64,000 nt of DNA from positions 22,696-86,695 of the forward strand of contig CAIMWF010000038.1 of NCBI GenBank assembly GCA_903845055.1. The letters run 5' to 3'. The first letter of the stretch is position 1; the number at the start of each line of letters is the position of its first letter. This DNA comes from an uncultured Bacteroidales bacterium. Lineage in GTDB: Bacteria; Bacteroidota; Bacteroidia; Bacteroidales; FEN-979. This document shows, one piece after another, positions 25,609 through 34,549 of the stretch. Below the pieces are notes generated by a model that was given only the letters and a program-made list of their open reading frames with translations, was not told where the DNA came from and searched no databases. The translations under genes were made by a program, and so were the position numbers.

Positions 25609-27574
25609 TCTGCAGATGATGAACAAGAAGATAAGCGGGTTGGAAATGGTGAAGGTGAACAAGACAGCGGACCCGGTTTATTCGCTGGTGAATTCGTGGC
25701 TTATTGTCCGTTCTTTCCTCGGCGTTTTCCTTATCTTCCTTGTCTCTGCCGGCAACGCCCAGGACCTGAAGCCCGACAAGCCGCCGATCCTCCCTTTTCA
25801 GCAGGATGCCCTGCAGCAGGGCAACGATGAATCGATCGCCACGCAGTTTTACCAGAACCATGAGTATGAAAAGGCCGCCGAAATCTTTGACCGGCTCTAT
25901 GATGAAAAGCCATCGCAGTATTATTTCCAGTACCTGCTGTCATGCCTGGTGGAGATCAAGGAATACGGCAAGGCCGAGCGTCTGATCAAAAAAAACCTGA
26001 AGGGCGATCCCAACGCCCTGCGTTACCAGGTTGACCTGGGATATGTGTACTACCGGGCAGGGAATACCGACAAGGCAAAAAAACTCTACGAGGATGCCCT
26101 GAAGAAACTCCAGCCAAACCAGCAGCAGATCTTCGACCTGTCAAATGCGTTCCTGACCCACGGCGAAAACGAATATGCCCTGCGCACCTACCAGGCGGGA
26201 CGGCAGTTGCTGAACAACACCTATCCGTTTGGGTTTGAGATGGCCAGTGTTTATGAACGGATGGGCGATTTTAAAAACGCCATGGAGGAATACCTCAACC
26301 TGCTCGGGGTGAATACATCCTATCTTGTCACGGTACAGGACCGTATCCAGATGGTTCTTGCCAATGATGTCAACAACGAGAAGAATGAAAGTTTGAGGAA
26401 AATACTGCTTTCGAGGGCACAGAAAAATCCCGATAAAGCCTATTATGCCGAATTGCTATGGTGGTATTCCATCCAGCAGAAGGATTTCGACCTCGCGCTG
26501 GTGGAGGCAAAATCGCTCGACCGGCGCCTGGGCGGGAATGGTGAAAAACTTGCCATGCTGGCCAGCCTTGCCCTGTCGAACGAAAAATATGATGTGGCCA
26601 TCGAATGCCACCAGTACCTGGTGTCGAAGGGGAAGGCATGTCCCTATTATGACTTCAGCCGGAGGGAACTGGTCAATACACGATACATCCAGGCAGTTTC
26701 GGAGCCATCGCCCCCGAAGAAAATGCTTGAGACCATCGAACATGAGTTTCGTGAGTTGCTCAGGGATGGCAGCGACGATCCTGAAAACATATCCGTCATC
26801 CGGAACCTGGCCCATATCCAGGCTTTTTACCTGGATAAGCCGGCCGAAGCGGTCGACCTGCTCGAAAATGCTGTTAAAATGAACGGGATTTCAACCGCCG
26901 AACGTGCGAAATGCAAAATAGAACTGGCCGACATCCTGCTCTTTACCGATGATGTGTGGCAGGCGACCTTGTTATACCAGCAGGCATACCAGGATTTTAA
27001 ATACGATGTCCTCGGGCAGGAGGCCAAGTTTAAAAATGCAAAGCTCTCCTTTTATATCGGCGAGTTTAAATGGGCGCAGGCGCAGGCCGACGTGCTGAAG
27101 GCAGCCACCTCCAAATTCATTTCGAACGACGCCATTGCCCTTTCGCTGCTGATCAGCGAGAACTTCGACCCCGACAGCAGTACCGTCGCCCTGGGCCTGT
27201 ATGCGCACGCCGACCTGCTCGACTACAGGAATGCAGAGGTTCCGGCCCTTCAGACGCTCGATTCGATCCTCGCCATGTTTGCGGTTCACCCGATCCTTCA
27301 GCATGTGCTTTACAAAAAGGCGGAGATCAGGCGCAAACAGGGAAAATTCGCCGAAGCCGATTCATTGTTCGCGCAGGTGGTCAGGGAATACCCGGATGAC
27401 ATCCTCGCCGACGACGCCGTGATGCAAAGTGCCGCGCTCAATGAAAAACAGCTTGGCAACCCCGAAAAAGCCATGGCACGCTACCTCGAACTGCTTGACA
27501 AATACCCCGGGAGCATCTATGTCCCCGACGCCCGCAGGAAATACCGCTCCCTGCGCGGCGACAAACCCCAGTAA
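25598..27574 (+). CDS. TPR-repeat exported or membrane-anchored protein
   Basis: A 658-residue protein made largely of tetratricopeptide repeats. One hydrophobic segment (SFLGVFLIFLVSAGNAQ) near residues 39-55 would be a late signal peptide. After it, TPR pairs run from about residue 80 to the end, for example YEKAAEIFDRLYDEKPSQYYFQYLL, YRAGNTDKAKKLYEDALKKL and NPEKAMARYLELLDKYPGS, with periodic A/Y/G positions. Such proteins are scaffolds. The start at 25598 overlaps the amidohydrolase end; ATG 25646 would give a more standard signal peptide and is a fair alternative. The last 60 residues resemble the YbgF/BamD-type TPR used in envelope assembly. Confidence 0.8.
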   Translation: MNIDLQMMNKKISGLEMVKVNKTADPVYSLVNSWLIVRSFLGVFLIFLVSAGNAQDLKPDKPPILPFQQDALQQGNDESIATQFYQNHEYEKAAEIFDRLYDEKPSQYYFQYLLSCLVEIKEYGKAERLIKKNLKGDPNALRYQVDLGYVYYRAGNTDKAKKLYEDALKKLQPNQQQIFDLSNAFLTHGENEYALRTYQAGRQLLNNTYPFGFEMASVYERMGDFKNAMEEYLNLLGVNTSYLVTVQDRIQMVLANDVNNEKNESLRKILLSRAQKNPDKAYYAELLWWYSIQQKDFDLALVEAKSLDRRLGGNGEKLAMLASLALSNEKYDVAIECHQYLVSKGKACPYYDFSRRELVNTRYIQAVSEPSPPKKMLETIEHEFRELLRDGSDDPENISVIRNLAHIQAFYLDKPAEAVDLLENAVKMNGISTAERAKCKIELADILLFTDDVWQATLLYQQAYQDFKYDVLGQEAKFKNAKLSFYIGEFKWAQAQADVLKAATSKFISNDAIALSLLISENFDPDSSTVALGLYAHADLLDYRNAEVPALQTLDSILAMFAVHPILQHVLYKKAEIRRKQGKFAEADSLFAQVVREYPDDILADDAVMQSAALNEKQLGNPEKAMARYLELLDKYPGSIYVPDARRKYRSLRGDKPQ

Positions 27575-27597
27575 AAAACCAACTGGTATCTTCCTCC

Positions 27598-27625
27598 AAA
27601 ATCGTAAATCGTAAATCGTAAATCC
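27598..27625. repeat. 7-bp tandem repeat (AAATCGT), 4 units
   Basis: Three perfect units plus AAATCCT. It is a cyclic reverse complement of the GATTTAC family at 8541. It lies between the TPR gene and rsmA. Confidence 0.8.
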
Positions 27626-27667
27626 TAAATTGTATTCGTCCTTCGTCACCCGTAATTCGTCAGTCTC

Positions 27668-28513
27668 ATGGTTCATCCCAAAAAACACCTTGGCCAGCAT
27701 TTCCTCAGGGATGAAAACATCGCCCGGAAGATCGTAAGTTACCTGAACCCTGAAATACCGCTGGTGCTTGAGGTCGGACCGGGGATGGGGGTCCTGTCAA
27801 AGTACATCCTGGACCTCATGGAGGAGGCGCAATCCTTTCCTGCCATTGATCCGTGGTTTATGGAGATTGACCGCGAATCGGTCGATTACCTCCGGCACAC
27901 CTACCCGCAGATCGCGGGCCGGCTGATCCAGGCCGATTTCCTTTCGTGGGATACCTCCACCTTCCCCCCTGCAGCCGATCCCTCTCAGAAATTTACCGTG
28001 ATCGGTAATTTCCCTTACAATATCTCATCGCAGATCCTCTTCAAGGCGCTTGATAACCGGGACCGGATTCCTGAAGTGATCGGCATGTTCCAGAAAGAGG
28101 TGGCCGAACGGATCGCCTCGCCTCCCGGCAACAGGTCGTACGGGATCATTAGTGTGCTGCTGCAGGCTTTTTATGACATTGAATACCTGTTTACCGTGAA
28201 TGAGACGGTTTTTTACCCGCCGCCCAGGGTCAAGTCAGCCGTCATTCGCCTGCGCAGGAACACTACCGAAAAGCTCGCGTGCGATGAGGCGTTTTTTACC
28301 AGGGTGGTTAAAACCGCCTTCAACCAGCGTCGTAAAACACTGCGCAACGCCATCAGGGTCCTTACCGGCAACATCACCCCGGAATCAGTGCCGGCCCCGT
28401 CGGCATGGCTGCTTCATTGTCTCGATCTCAGGGCCGAGCAACTTTCGGTAGCCGACTTCGTGCAGCTTGCTTCAGAAATTTCTACCTTTGCACAAATTAA
28501 TGTTTCAGGATGA
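27668..28513 (+). CDS. rsmA: 16S rRNA dimethyladenosine methyltransferase
   Basis: A 281-residue KsgA/RsmA enzyme that dimethylates the two adjacent adenosines of the 3'-terminal hairpin of 16S rRNA. Motifs are the start PKKHLGQHFLRDENIARKIV, SAM-binding LVLEVGPGMGVLSKYIL, ADFLSWD, catalytic motif IV GNFPYNISSQILF and the C-terminal VVKTAFNQRRKTLRNAI. An insertion after motif I (EEAQSFPAIDPWF) is slightly longer than in Escherichia coli. The stop overlaps the next start as ATGA, so the downstream membrane TPR protein may be coupled, although a -7 box for that gene also lies inside the rsmA 3' end. Confidence 0.95.
   Translation: MVHPKKHLGQHFLRDENIARKIVSYLNPEIPLVLEVGPGMGVLSKYILDLMEEAQSFPAIDPWFMEIDRESVDYLRHTYPQIAGRLIQADFLSWDTSTFPPAADPSQKFTVIGNFPYNISSQILFKALDNRDRIPEVIGMFQKEVAERIASPPGNRSYGIISVLLQAFYDIEYLFTVNETVFYPPPRVKSAVIRLRRNTTEKLACDEAFFTRVVKTAFNQRRKTLRNAIRVLTGNITPESVPAPSAWLLHCLDLRAEQLSVADFVQLASEISTFAQINVSG
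28483..28490 (+). promoter_or_regulatory. Bacteroidota -7 box (TACCTTTG) within the rsmA 3' end
   Basis: A perfect TAnnTTTG 19 nt before ATG 28510. It may drive the TMTC-like gene independently of rsmA. It is coding sequence, so chance is possible. Confidence 0.4.
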
Positions 28514-30555
28514 AAAAAGGCCAGCTCCCGAAAACCCCCGCTCCCACGCGAAAGCCCGCTGTTCGTAAAAAGGCGGCTCCTGCTGAAAAACCGGTGGTGG
28601 TACCTCGCGGTTCCAAAAAAGCCAACCGCTATTTTGTTTTATTCTTCTTCCTCTTTGCATTCCTGCTTTATGGAAACACAATGCTGAACAAATATGCAGT
28701 CGACGATAATTATGTCACCAACAACCAGCAGGTTCAAAAAGGGTTCAGGGCCATTCCCGAAATCTTTTCAACCCACTATGTCATCCAGCAGGGGAACATG
28801 GGTTCAACCTCGGCCGATTACCGGCCCATGGCAAAGGCCACCTTTGCCGTTGAGCACCAGTTCTGGGGAACAAAACCCGGTGTGAGCCACGGGATCAACA
28901 TCCTGCTGTACTGGGCATTGTCGGTCATGCTGTTCTTTATCCTGAAAAGGCTGCTGAGAAACTACAACATCCTCTTCCCGTTCATGATCACCGTGCTCTT
29001 CATGGCGCACCCCGTGCATACCGAAGTAGTCGCCAGCCTCAAGAACCGCGATGAGATCCTTGCTTTCATCTGCGGACTGGGAAGTCTGCGGCTCATCCTG
29101 AAATATGTCGACCAGCATCAGTCCAGGTTCCTCTTTTTTGCCATCCTGCTCTTTTTCATCGGGTACCTTTGCAAAACTGCCATCACTCCCTTCCTGGCGC
29201 TTTTCCCGCTTGTGCTATACTTTTTTACGGACCTGTCGCTTAAAAAATCAGGACTGATCCTGCTTGCCCTTCTCGCCGCAATCCTTATTGCGTTGTTTGG
29301 ACCACGGCTGTTCCTCCCCCCGGTACAGCACACCAACCATTTTATTGAGAACCCGCTCTATTTTGAAAAAGGATTCTGGATCAGGATCGGCACCGGCTTT
29401 TTAACCCTGTTGTTTTACCTTCGCATCCTGCTCTATCCTTACCCGCTGTTGTACTATTACGGTTACAACATGATCCCGGTGACAAGTCTTGCGAGTTTCT
29501 GGGCCCTCCTGTCACTGCTGATCCATGCGGTTTTGTTCCTGTACGCGATCTGGAAACTGAAGGGAAAAAACATCCTTTCCTTTGCCATCCTCTGGTATCT
29601 CGCCGGGATTGCCATGTACTCCAACATTGTTGTTCCCGCGGTGGGTATCGTCGGTGAACGCTTTGTTTTCAATGCTTCCCTCGGATTCTGTATTGCCGTG
29701 GTCTGGTTCATCTTTAAAATATTCAAAACCGATCCGAAAAGCCTTACCATTGAGATGGATTCACGGCTCAAGATCCTGGCGGTGCTCGTGCTCCTGGTGA
29801 TACCCTATACCGTTCTTTCGGTATCGCGAAACCGCGACTGGCGCAACCTGTTCGACCTGTACCGGACCGATGTGAAGTCGCTGGGCAATTCCGCCAAGGC
29901 CAACATCGACTATGCCGGTTTCCTGATGAACACCGTTTACCAGGACGAAAATTTCCTGAGGACCGGCGCCGTCAACCAGTTTAAATACCAGACCATCATC
30001 ACCCATTACCGGAGGGCATTGACCGTTTACCCGAAGGATTATCAAACCTTCAACGACCTGGGCACGGTGTACCTGTTCATGGGAAAGAATTATGATTCCG
30101 CCGTCTATTTCCTAAGCCGGGCGATTGCGCTCGATTCAACCATGCAGCCTGCCTGGGTGAACCTGGGAATGGCCTACCGCGACCAGAAGCTTTACACCAA
30201 AGCGCTAGGATGCTATGAGCACATCCTGGCGGTCAATCCCAACCAGATCAAGGCGGTTTTCGCGATGGCCGACGTATACAACGACATGGGCGATTTTGAG
30301 CGTGCTGTCAGCATGAATGAGGAGATGATGAAACGCTATCCCAACCTTGAAATGCCCTACGTCAATATCGGCAATTATTATATGCTTAAGACCGATACGG
30401 CGACCGCCGTCCATTACTGGGAAAAAGCAGCGGCCATCAACCCGAGTTACGAATTGTGCCTGCAGCTGCAATCGCTCTACGTGCTCAGGGGCGACCAGGA
30501 AAAATCGGAATACTACTATAAACTGGGTCAGCAGATCGTCAAACAGAGCCAGTAA
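28510..30555 (+). CDS. Polytopic membrane protein with C-terminal TPRs (TMTC-like GT-C family)
   Basis: A 681-residue protein. A Lys/Pro/Ala-rich N-terminal tail (about 1-35, e.g. PAPTRKPAVRKKAAP) precedes about ten transmembrane helices (40-465) and then at least four TPRs (475-680), e.g. YPKDYQTFNDLGTVYLFMGKNYDSAVYFLSRAI. The first extracytoplasmic loop has an acidic motif (KYAVDDNYVTNN) where GT-C glycosyltransferases keep their catalytic Asp/Glu pair, and the order GT-C membrane domain then TPR is that of TMTC-type O-mannosyltransferases. It is therefore probably a periplasm-facing protein or lipid glycosyltransferase using a polyprenyl-phosphate sugar. The donor and target are not determinable. 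It overlaps rsmA by 4 nt. Confidence 0.7.
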   Translation: MKKGQLPKTPAPTRKPAVRKKAAPAEKPVVVPRGSKKANRYFVLFFFLFAFLLYGNTMLNKYAVDDNYVTNNQQVQKGFRAIPEIFSTHYVIQQGNMGSTSADYRPMAKATFAVEHQFWGTKPGVSHGINILLYWALSVMLFFILKRLLRNYNILFPFMITVLFMAHPVHTEVVASLKNRDEILAFICGLGSLRLILKYVDQHQSRFLFFAILLFFIGYLCKTAITPFLALFPLVLYFFTDLSLKKSGLILLALLAAILIALFGPRLFLPPVQHTNHFIENPLYFEKGFWIRIGTGFLTLLFYLRILLYPYPLLYYYGYNMIPVTSLASFWALLSLLIHAVLFLYAIWKLKGKNILSFAILWYLAGIAMYSNIVVPAVGIVGERFVFNASLGFCIAVVWFIFKIFKTDPKSLTIEMDSRLKILAVLVLLVIPYTVLSVSRNRDWRNLFDLYRTDVKSLGNSAKANIDYAGFLMNTVYQDENFLRTGAVNQFKYQTIITHYRRALTVYPKDYQTFNDLGTVYLFMGKNYDSAVYFLSRAIALDSTMQPAWVNLGMAYRDQKLYTKALGCYEHILAVNPNQIKAVFAMADVYNDMGDFERAVSMNEEMMKRYPNLEMPYVNIGNYYMLKTDTATAVHYWEKAAAINPSYELCLQLQSLYVLRGDQEKSEYYYKLGQQIVKQSQ

Positions 30556-30688
30556 TAACAGAATCCTGAAATATCGGGGATGAATTTGACTCCTGCCTGT
30601 AATATTGTCAGGATGGAATCGTCTGGTATGAAAGTTGTCAAAAATCAGTCTAAATAAGCATCTTGTCTTACCAAAATTTTATCTCCAT

Positions 30689-33097
30689 ATGATTCTCCGT
30701 AATTTTCAGCGAATTACACTGGCTTTCCTGTTTATTTTCCTCGCAGGAACCCTGCCGGCCCAGACCGGTATAATCAGGGGCAGGGTGTCAAACCACAAGA
30801 ACAACGAACCGGTTCCATTTGTGAATATCATTATCGACGGCAAACCCACCCAGGGGGCCACCAGCGATATGGATGGCAAATTTTCGATCGTGAATGTCGC
30901 CCCGGGATATACGCGGCTGATTGCCACCTCCGTGGGTTTTAAAAAGTACACCTCGGCCGATTTCCTGGTAACGAACGCCAAAACGACAGACTTTGATATC
31001 GGGCTGGACGAGCAGGTAACCACCCTTGACCAGGTGGAGATCAAGCCTTCGGTTGTTGAGAGGAATGAAGAGGTGCCGGTTTCGCTCCAGAAACTCTCCA
31101 TCCAGGAGATCGAGCGGAGCCCGGGTTCAAACCGCGATATTTCGAAGGTGATCCAGAGCCTGCCCGGTGTGGCTTCCTTCGCCTCTTTCCGCAACGATAT
31201 CGTCGTCAGGGGAGGAGGCCCGAGCGAAAACCGTTTTTACCTCGATGGCGTTGAAATCCCTTACCTGAACCATTTTTCGACCCAGGGATCTTCGGGTGGC
31301 CCGGTGGGGATCATCAATGTCGACCTGATCCGCGAAGTACAGCTCTATTCGAGCGCCTTCCCAACCAGCAGGGGCAATGCCCTCAGTTCGGTGATGGACC
31401 TGCGCCAGGTGGACGGCAACAAGGAAAAGTTCGGGGGCAGGGTATCGGTTGGTTCGAGCGATTTCGCCCTGACGCTGAATGGCCCGGTGACCAAAAATTC
31501 ATCGTTGATCTTTTCGGTGCGCCGTTCGTACCTGCAACTCCTTTTCAGCGCGCTGAAGCTTCCTTTCCTGCCTACCTACAACGACTACCAGTTAAAATAT
31601 AAAATTGATTTTGACAAGCGGAACCAGCTGTCGGTCATCTCCATCGGTGCGCTTGACAAGAACAAACTCAACACCGGTATTTCAAACCCCGATGCATTCC
31701 AGCACTATGTGTTGCAGTACCTGCCGGTCAACAACCAGTGGAGTTACGTTTTCGGCCTCGTTTACCGCCATTTCCGTGCAAAGGGATACGATACCTTCGT
31801 GCTGAGCCGGAGCATGCTGAACAATGACCAGATCAAGTATACCAACAACGTGGAGGTGGCCGACAGCCTGTTGTTCAAATACAATTCGCAGGAGACCGAA
31901 AACAAGTTCAGGTACGAAGGGCTTACCGACCTGGTAAAATGGAAGATCAGCTATGGTGCCGGGCTTGAATATGCGAAATACACCAACAATACCTTCCAGA
32001 AGATATTTGTCGGGAACCAGCTTCGCACGGTCGATTACAACTCCCGGATCGGGTTGTTCAAATGGAGCCTTTTCTCCCAGGTCAACCGGGCCTTTTTCAA
32101 CGACCGGCTGAACCTGAACCTGGGCATCAGGATGGATGCCAACAACTATTCGCAGGAGATGAACAACATGCTGAAACAGCTTTCTCCGCGGTTTTCGGCC
32201 TCCTACGCCTTTGTCCCCGATAAGTTGTTCCTCAACTTCAACATCGGCCGCTATTACCAGCTGCCGGCCTATACTTCGCTCGGATACCGCAGCAACAGCG
32301 GCACGCTTGTCAACGATTCACTCGGGATCAAATATATCTCCGCCGACCATATCGTGCTCGGCATGGAATACCAGCCAAAACCGAATGCCAAGATCTCGCT
32401 GGAGGGATTTTACAAGTTTTACCGGAACTATCCCTTCTCCCTGCGCGATTCGGTGTCGCTGGCCAGCAAAGGATCCGATTTCGGCTCTGTCGGTGATGAA
32501 CCGCTGAAACCCATTTCGAAAGGACGCGCCTATGGATTTGAAATCCTTTTAAGGAATGCCGACATCTTCAAATTCAATTTCATCCTCACCTACACCTTCG
32601 TGCGCAGCGAGTTCACCGATTACAACGGCAAATACATCCCTTCGGCCTGGGACAACCGGAACCTGCTCAATGTGACCATCGGCAGGAAATTCAAACACAA
32701 CTGGGAAATCGGTGCAAAATGGCGCTACGCGGGCGGACAGCCATATACGCCGTGGGATATGAACAAGTCGAGCCTGGTGACAGCATGGAACGTGCAGGGG
32801 AAGGGATACCTCGATTATGCTGCGTTCAACACCCTTCGGTTGAATGCCTTCAACCAGCTCGATATCAGGATCGACAAGGGATTTTACTTCAGGAAATGGT
32901 CCCTCATGTTTTACCTGGATGTGCAGAACGTGCTGAATTTCAAGGCACAGCAGCCGGATTTGCTGGTCAACACCCAGGAAGACGGATCGGTGGTGAAATA
33001 TGTCGATCTGCAGGGACAGGAGCGCTATAAACTGCGCAGCATCCCGAACAAGGCCGGCACCGTGCTGCCGGCCATCGGGATCATGGTTGATTTTTAA
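30689..33097 (+). CDS. TonB-dependent outer-membrane receptor with carboxypeptidase-regulatory-like domain
   Basis: About 802 residues. A signal peptide (ending GTLPAQ) is followed by a CarboxypepD_reg-like beta-sandwich (about 25-105, GIIRGRVSNHKNNEPVPFVNIII), then a plug domain (about 115-240) with IQSLPGVASFASFRNDIVVRGGGPSENRFYLDGVEIP, and a 22-strand-type barrel to the C-terminus (MVDF, terminal Phe). Such receptors import large substrates across the outer membrane using TonB energy. There is no SusD gene beside it, so it is not a typical polysaccharide utilisation pair. ATG 30689 is chosen because the in-frame TTG at 30635 adds residues upstream of the signal. It converges with the next gene, overlapping by 4 nt. 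Confidence 0.9.
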   Translation: MILRNFQRITLAFLFIFLAGTLPAQTGIIRGRVSNHKNNEPVPFVNIIIDGKPTQGATSDMDGKFSIVNVAPGYTRLIATSVGFKKYTSADFLVTNAKTTDFDIGLDEQVTTLDQVEIKPSVVERNEEVPVSLQKLSIQEIERSPGSNRDISKVIQSLPGVASFASFRNDIVVRGGGPSENRFYLDGVEIPYLNHFSTQGSSGGPVGIINVDLIREVQLYSSAFPTSRGNALSSVMDLRQVDGNKEKFGGRVSVGSSDFALTLNGPVTKNSSLIFSVRRSYLQLLFSALKLPFLPTYNDYQLKYKIDFDKRNQLSVISIGALDKNKLNTGISNPDAFQHYVLQYLPVNNQWSYVFGLVYRHFRAKGYDTFVLSRSMLNNDQIKYTNNVEVADSLLFKYNSQETENKFRYEGLTDLVKWKISYGAGLEYAKYTNNTFQKIFVGNQLRTVDYNSRIGLFKWSLFSQVNRAFFNDRLNLNLGIRMDANNYSQEMNNMLKQLSPRFSASYAFVPDKLFLNFNIGRYYQLPAYTSLGYRSNSGTLVNDSLGIKYISADHIVLGMEYQPKPNAKISLEGFYKFYRNYPFSLRDSVSLASKGSDFGSVGDEPLKPISKGRAYGFEILLRNADIFKFNFILTYTFVRSEFTDYNGKYIPSAWDNRNLLNVTIGRKFKHNWEIGAKWRYAGGQPYTPWDMNKSSLVTAWNVQGKGYLDYAAFNTLRLNAFNQLDIRIDKGFYFRKWSLMFYLDVQNVLNFKAQQPDLLVNTQEDGSVVKYVDLQGQERYKLRSIPNKAGTVLPAIGIMVDF

Positions 33098-33498
33098 TGA
33101 CGCATGCGCGGCTGGCGGGCCAGTCTCTCCTGAACCATCTTCTTATACGAAGTTAACTGGTCGGCGGTGAGGATTGGCTTCATTTCAGCCTCCTGCTGTG
33201 AGACCAGGCTTATGAAACTCTTCCGCTGGGCTGCTGTATCGGAGATTTTTTTGAGATCTTCCGTCTTTTTCGCATATTTCAGGTTGACGGCCAACACCTT
33301 TGGCTCCTGGGCAGGGGTAAGTTTGAGCTGATCCTTCATCCGTTCGGTCTGGCGTGCCGCGCGCTGTTCGGGAGTCGCATTCCCGCCCATCCCGCCGCCC
33401 TGCTGGGCAAATAGGGCAGAAGCTGAAAAAATAAGAAGTGCGGCCAGGGAAAGGACCAGGAAAAATTTTCGTGAAGCGATTTTCAATGATGTTTTCAT
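33094..33498 (-). CDS. Spy/CpxP-like small exported protein
   Basis: A 134-residue exported protein with a long signal peptide ending SALFAQ, followed by QGGGMGGNATPEQ. The mature part is predicted all-helical and carries LTPAQ (DQLKLTPAQEPKV) and LTADQL, the LTxxQ-type repeats of the Spy/CpxP family. Those proteins are periplasmic chaperones or stress sensors, and in Bacteroidota they are often annotated DUF4890-like. The C-terminus is strongly basic (QERLARQPRMRH). Its stop codon overlaps that of the TonB receptor by 4 nt on the opposite strand. A -7 box (TAATTTTG) lies about 86 nt upstream. Confidence 0.75.
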   Translation of the reverse strand: MKTSLKIASRKFFLVLSLAALLIFSASALFAQQGGGMGGNATPEQRAARQTERMKDQLKLTPAQEPKVLAVNLKYAKKTEDLKKISDTAAQRKSFISLVSQQEAEMKPILTADQLTSYKKMVQERLARQPRMRH

Positions 33499-33539
33499 AG
33501 TTTGTGTTTAATTGGTTTTTTGTTTAAAACGGGAAATGA

Positions 33540-33562
33540 CCGGATCTGTTGTGCCGATCCGG
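33540..33562. other. 7-bp hairpin in the intergenic gap
   Basis: CCGGATC at 33540-33546 pairs with GATCCGG at 33556-33562 across a 9-nt loop. It lies downstream of the SGNH-like gene on the minus strand. No T-run follows on either strand, so it is not a clear terminator. Confidence 0.4.
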
Positions 33563-33583
33563 CTTCAAAAAGACCCTGTAGTG

Positions 33584-33591
33584 CAAAATTA
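33584..33591 (-). promoter_or_regulatory. Bacteroidota -7 box (TAATTTTG) for the Spy/CpxP-like gene
   Basis: A perfect TAnnTTTG on the minus strand, overlapping the stop codon of the SGNH-like gene. It gives an approximately 80-nt leader that contains the 33540-33562 hairpin. Confidence 0.4.
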
Positions 33592-34548
33592 CTGTTTTTT
33601 CCCGAGCTCCTCTTTTATTTTGGTGCTGATGATCGCCGCCCCGGCAGGGTTCACATGGTCGGCGTTGAAAAAATATCCGGGCTTGCCGTGGAATTCATTG
33701 CGGTAATCAAAGAGCAGGAAATTGTTGCAATGGTCGCGGGTAAGGGTTACAATCGCGCGGTCGAGCTTCTCCAGGTCGACCATCCTGTGTGCATATTTCA
33801 GGTATTCATCGCTCATCGGCATCCTGAGCAGGATGAGGCGGATCCTGTATTGTTTGCACAGGCTGAGTATTTTCAGGTAATATTTTGTCTCACCGAGTAC
33901 CGGATTTCGCCCGTAACTCGAAAGGTAAACCGTTGCTATTTCAAATCCCAGGGCTTCGCGGTTGCGCTCCTTTGCAAAGTTGCGGTAATCCCTTGCCGGG
34001 ATATAGCCGTTTTTGACCACCTGCATGTCGGCATTGCGGAATTGCAGCGACATCAGCACATACCTGTAATTCCCGGCATAGGAGAAGAAATTGCCCGAAA
34101 GCCAGTTCAGCAGGTACCCGGGATCGTTCGATTCGCGCGCAATCTCAAAATAATCCAGGTATTTCCGCCAGTAGCCATCGAAAGAAAGTTCATTTTCGGC
34201 CCTGGGGCTGAAATTGACGGGGTCGATGGAAAGAAGGATGTTTTGGGGTCTCTTGTTCGTTTTTTCGAGGATGTACTTTAATTTGTAATAGGTTTGCGCG
34301 TATACCTCCTTGGGCATGATGTATGAAAAACCGGGCCCGAGTATCGCGGGATCCACCCGGTTGTGGGAGTTGCCAAGCATCAGGTACCTGATCGAATCGG
34401 GGCAGGCTTCGAATTGTTCGTCCTGCTGCCTGCTCAGCCTGAAATAATACATCCGTCGGTTGTAAACGATGTTCAGCAGCGCATTCAGGGCGATGACCAT
34501 GATGACAAACACCAGCAGTTTTTTAAAAAATAGAATTTTCCGGTCCAT
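33589..34548 (-). CDS. SGNH/DltD-like membrane-anchored protein, partner of the MBOAT
   Basis: About 319 residues starting MDRKILFFKKLL, with one N-terminal transmembrane anchor (VFVIMVIALNALLNIVY) and a periplasmic domain. The segment IRYLMLGNSHNRVDPAIL has the GxSH/GNSH look of block I in SGNH-type esterases and acyltransferases, and NADHVNPAGAAIIS carries a plausible D-x-x-H block V near the C-terminus. AlgJ/AlgX/DltD-like proteins of this type finish acyl transfer with a membrane MBOAT. The gene starts 1 nt after the MBOAT stop, which strongly supports a pair. A reading from 34599 would overlap the MBOAT by 50 nt and is less likely. The acylated target is unknown, probably a surface glycan. 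Confidence 0.75.
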   Translation of the reverse strand: MDRKILFFKKLLVFVIMVIALNALLNIVYNRRMYYFRLSRQQDEQFEACPDSIRYLMLGNSHNRVDPAILGPGFSYIMPKEVYAQTYYKLKYILEKTNKRPQNILLSIDPVNFSPRAENELSFDGYWRKYLDYFEIARESNDPGYLLNWLSGNFFSYAGNYRYVLMSLQFRNADMQVVKNGYIPARDYRNFAKERNREALGFEIATVYLSSYGRNPVLGETKYYLKILSLCKQYRIRLILLRMPMSDEYLKYAHRMVDLEKLDRAIVTLTRDHCNNFLLFDYRNEFHGKPGYFFNADHVNPAGAAIISTKIKEELGKKQ

Positions 34549-34549
34549 C

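Noticed and set aside
30689..33498. SusC/SusD-type polysaccharide utilisation locus
   Set aside because: No SusD-like gene follows the TonB receptor and no glycoside hydrolases or sensors are adjacent.
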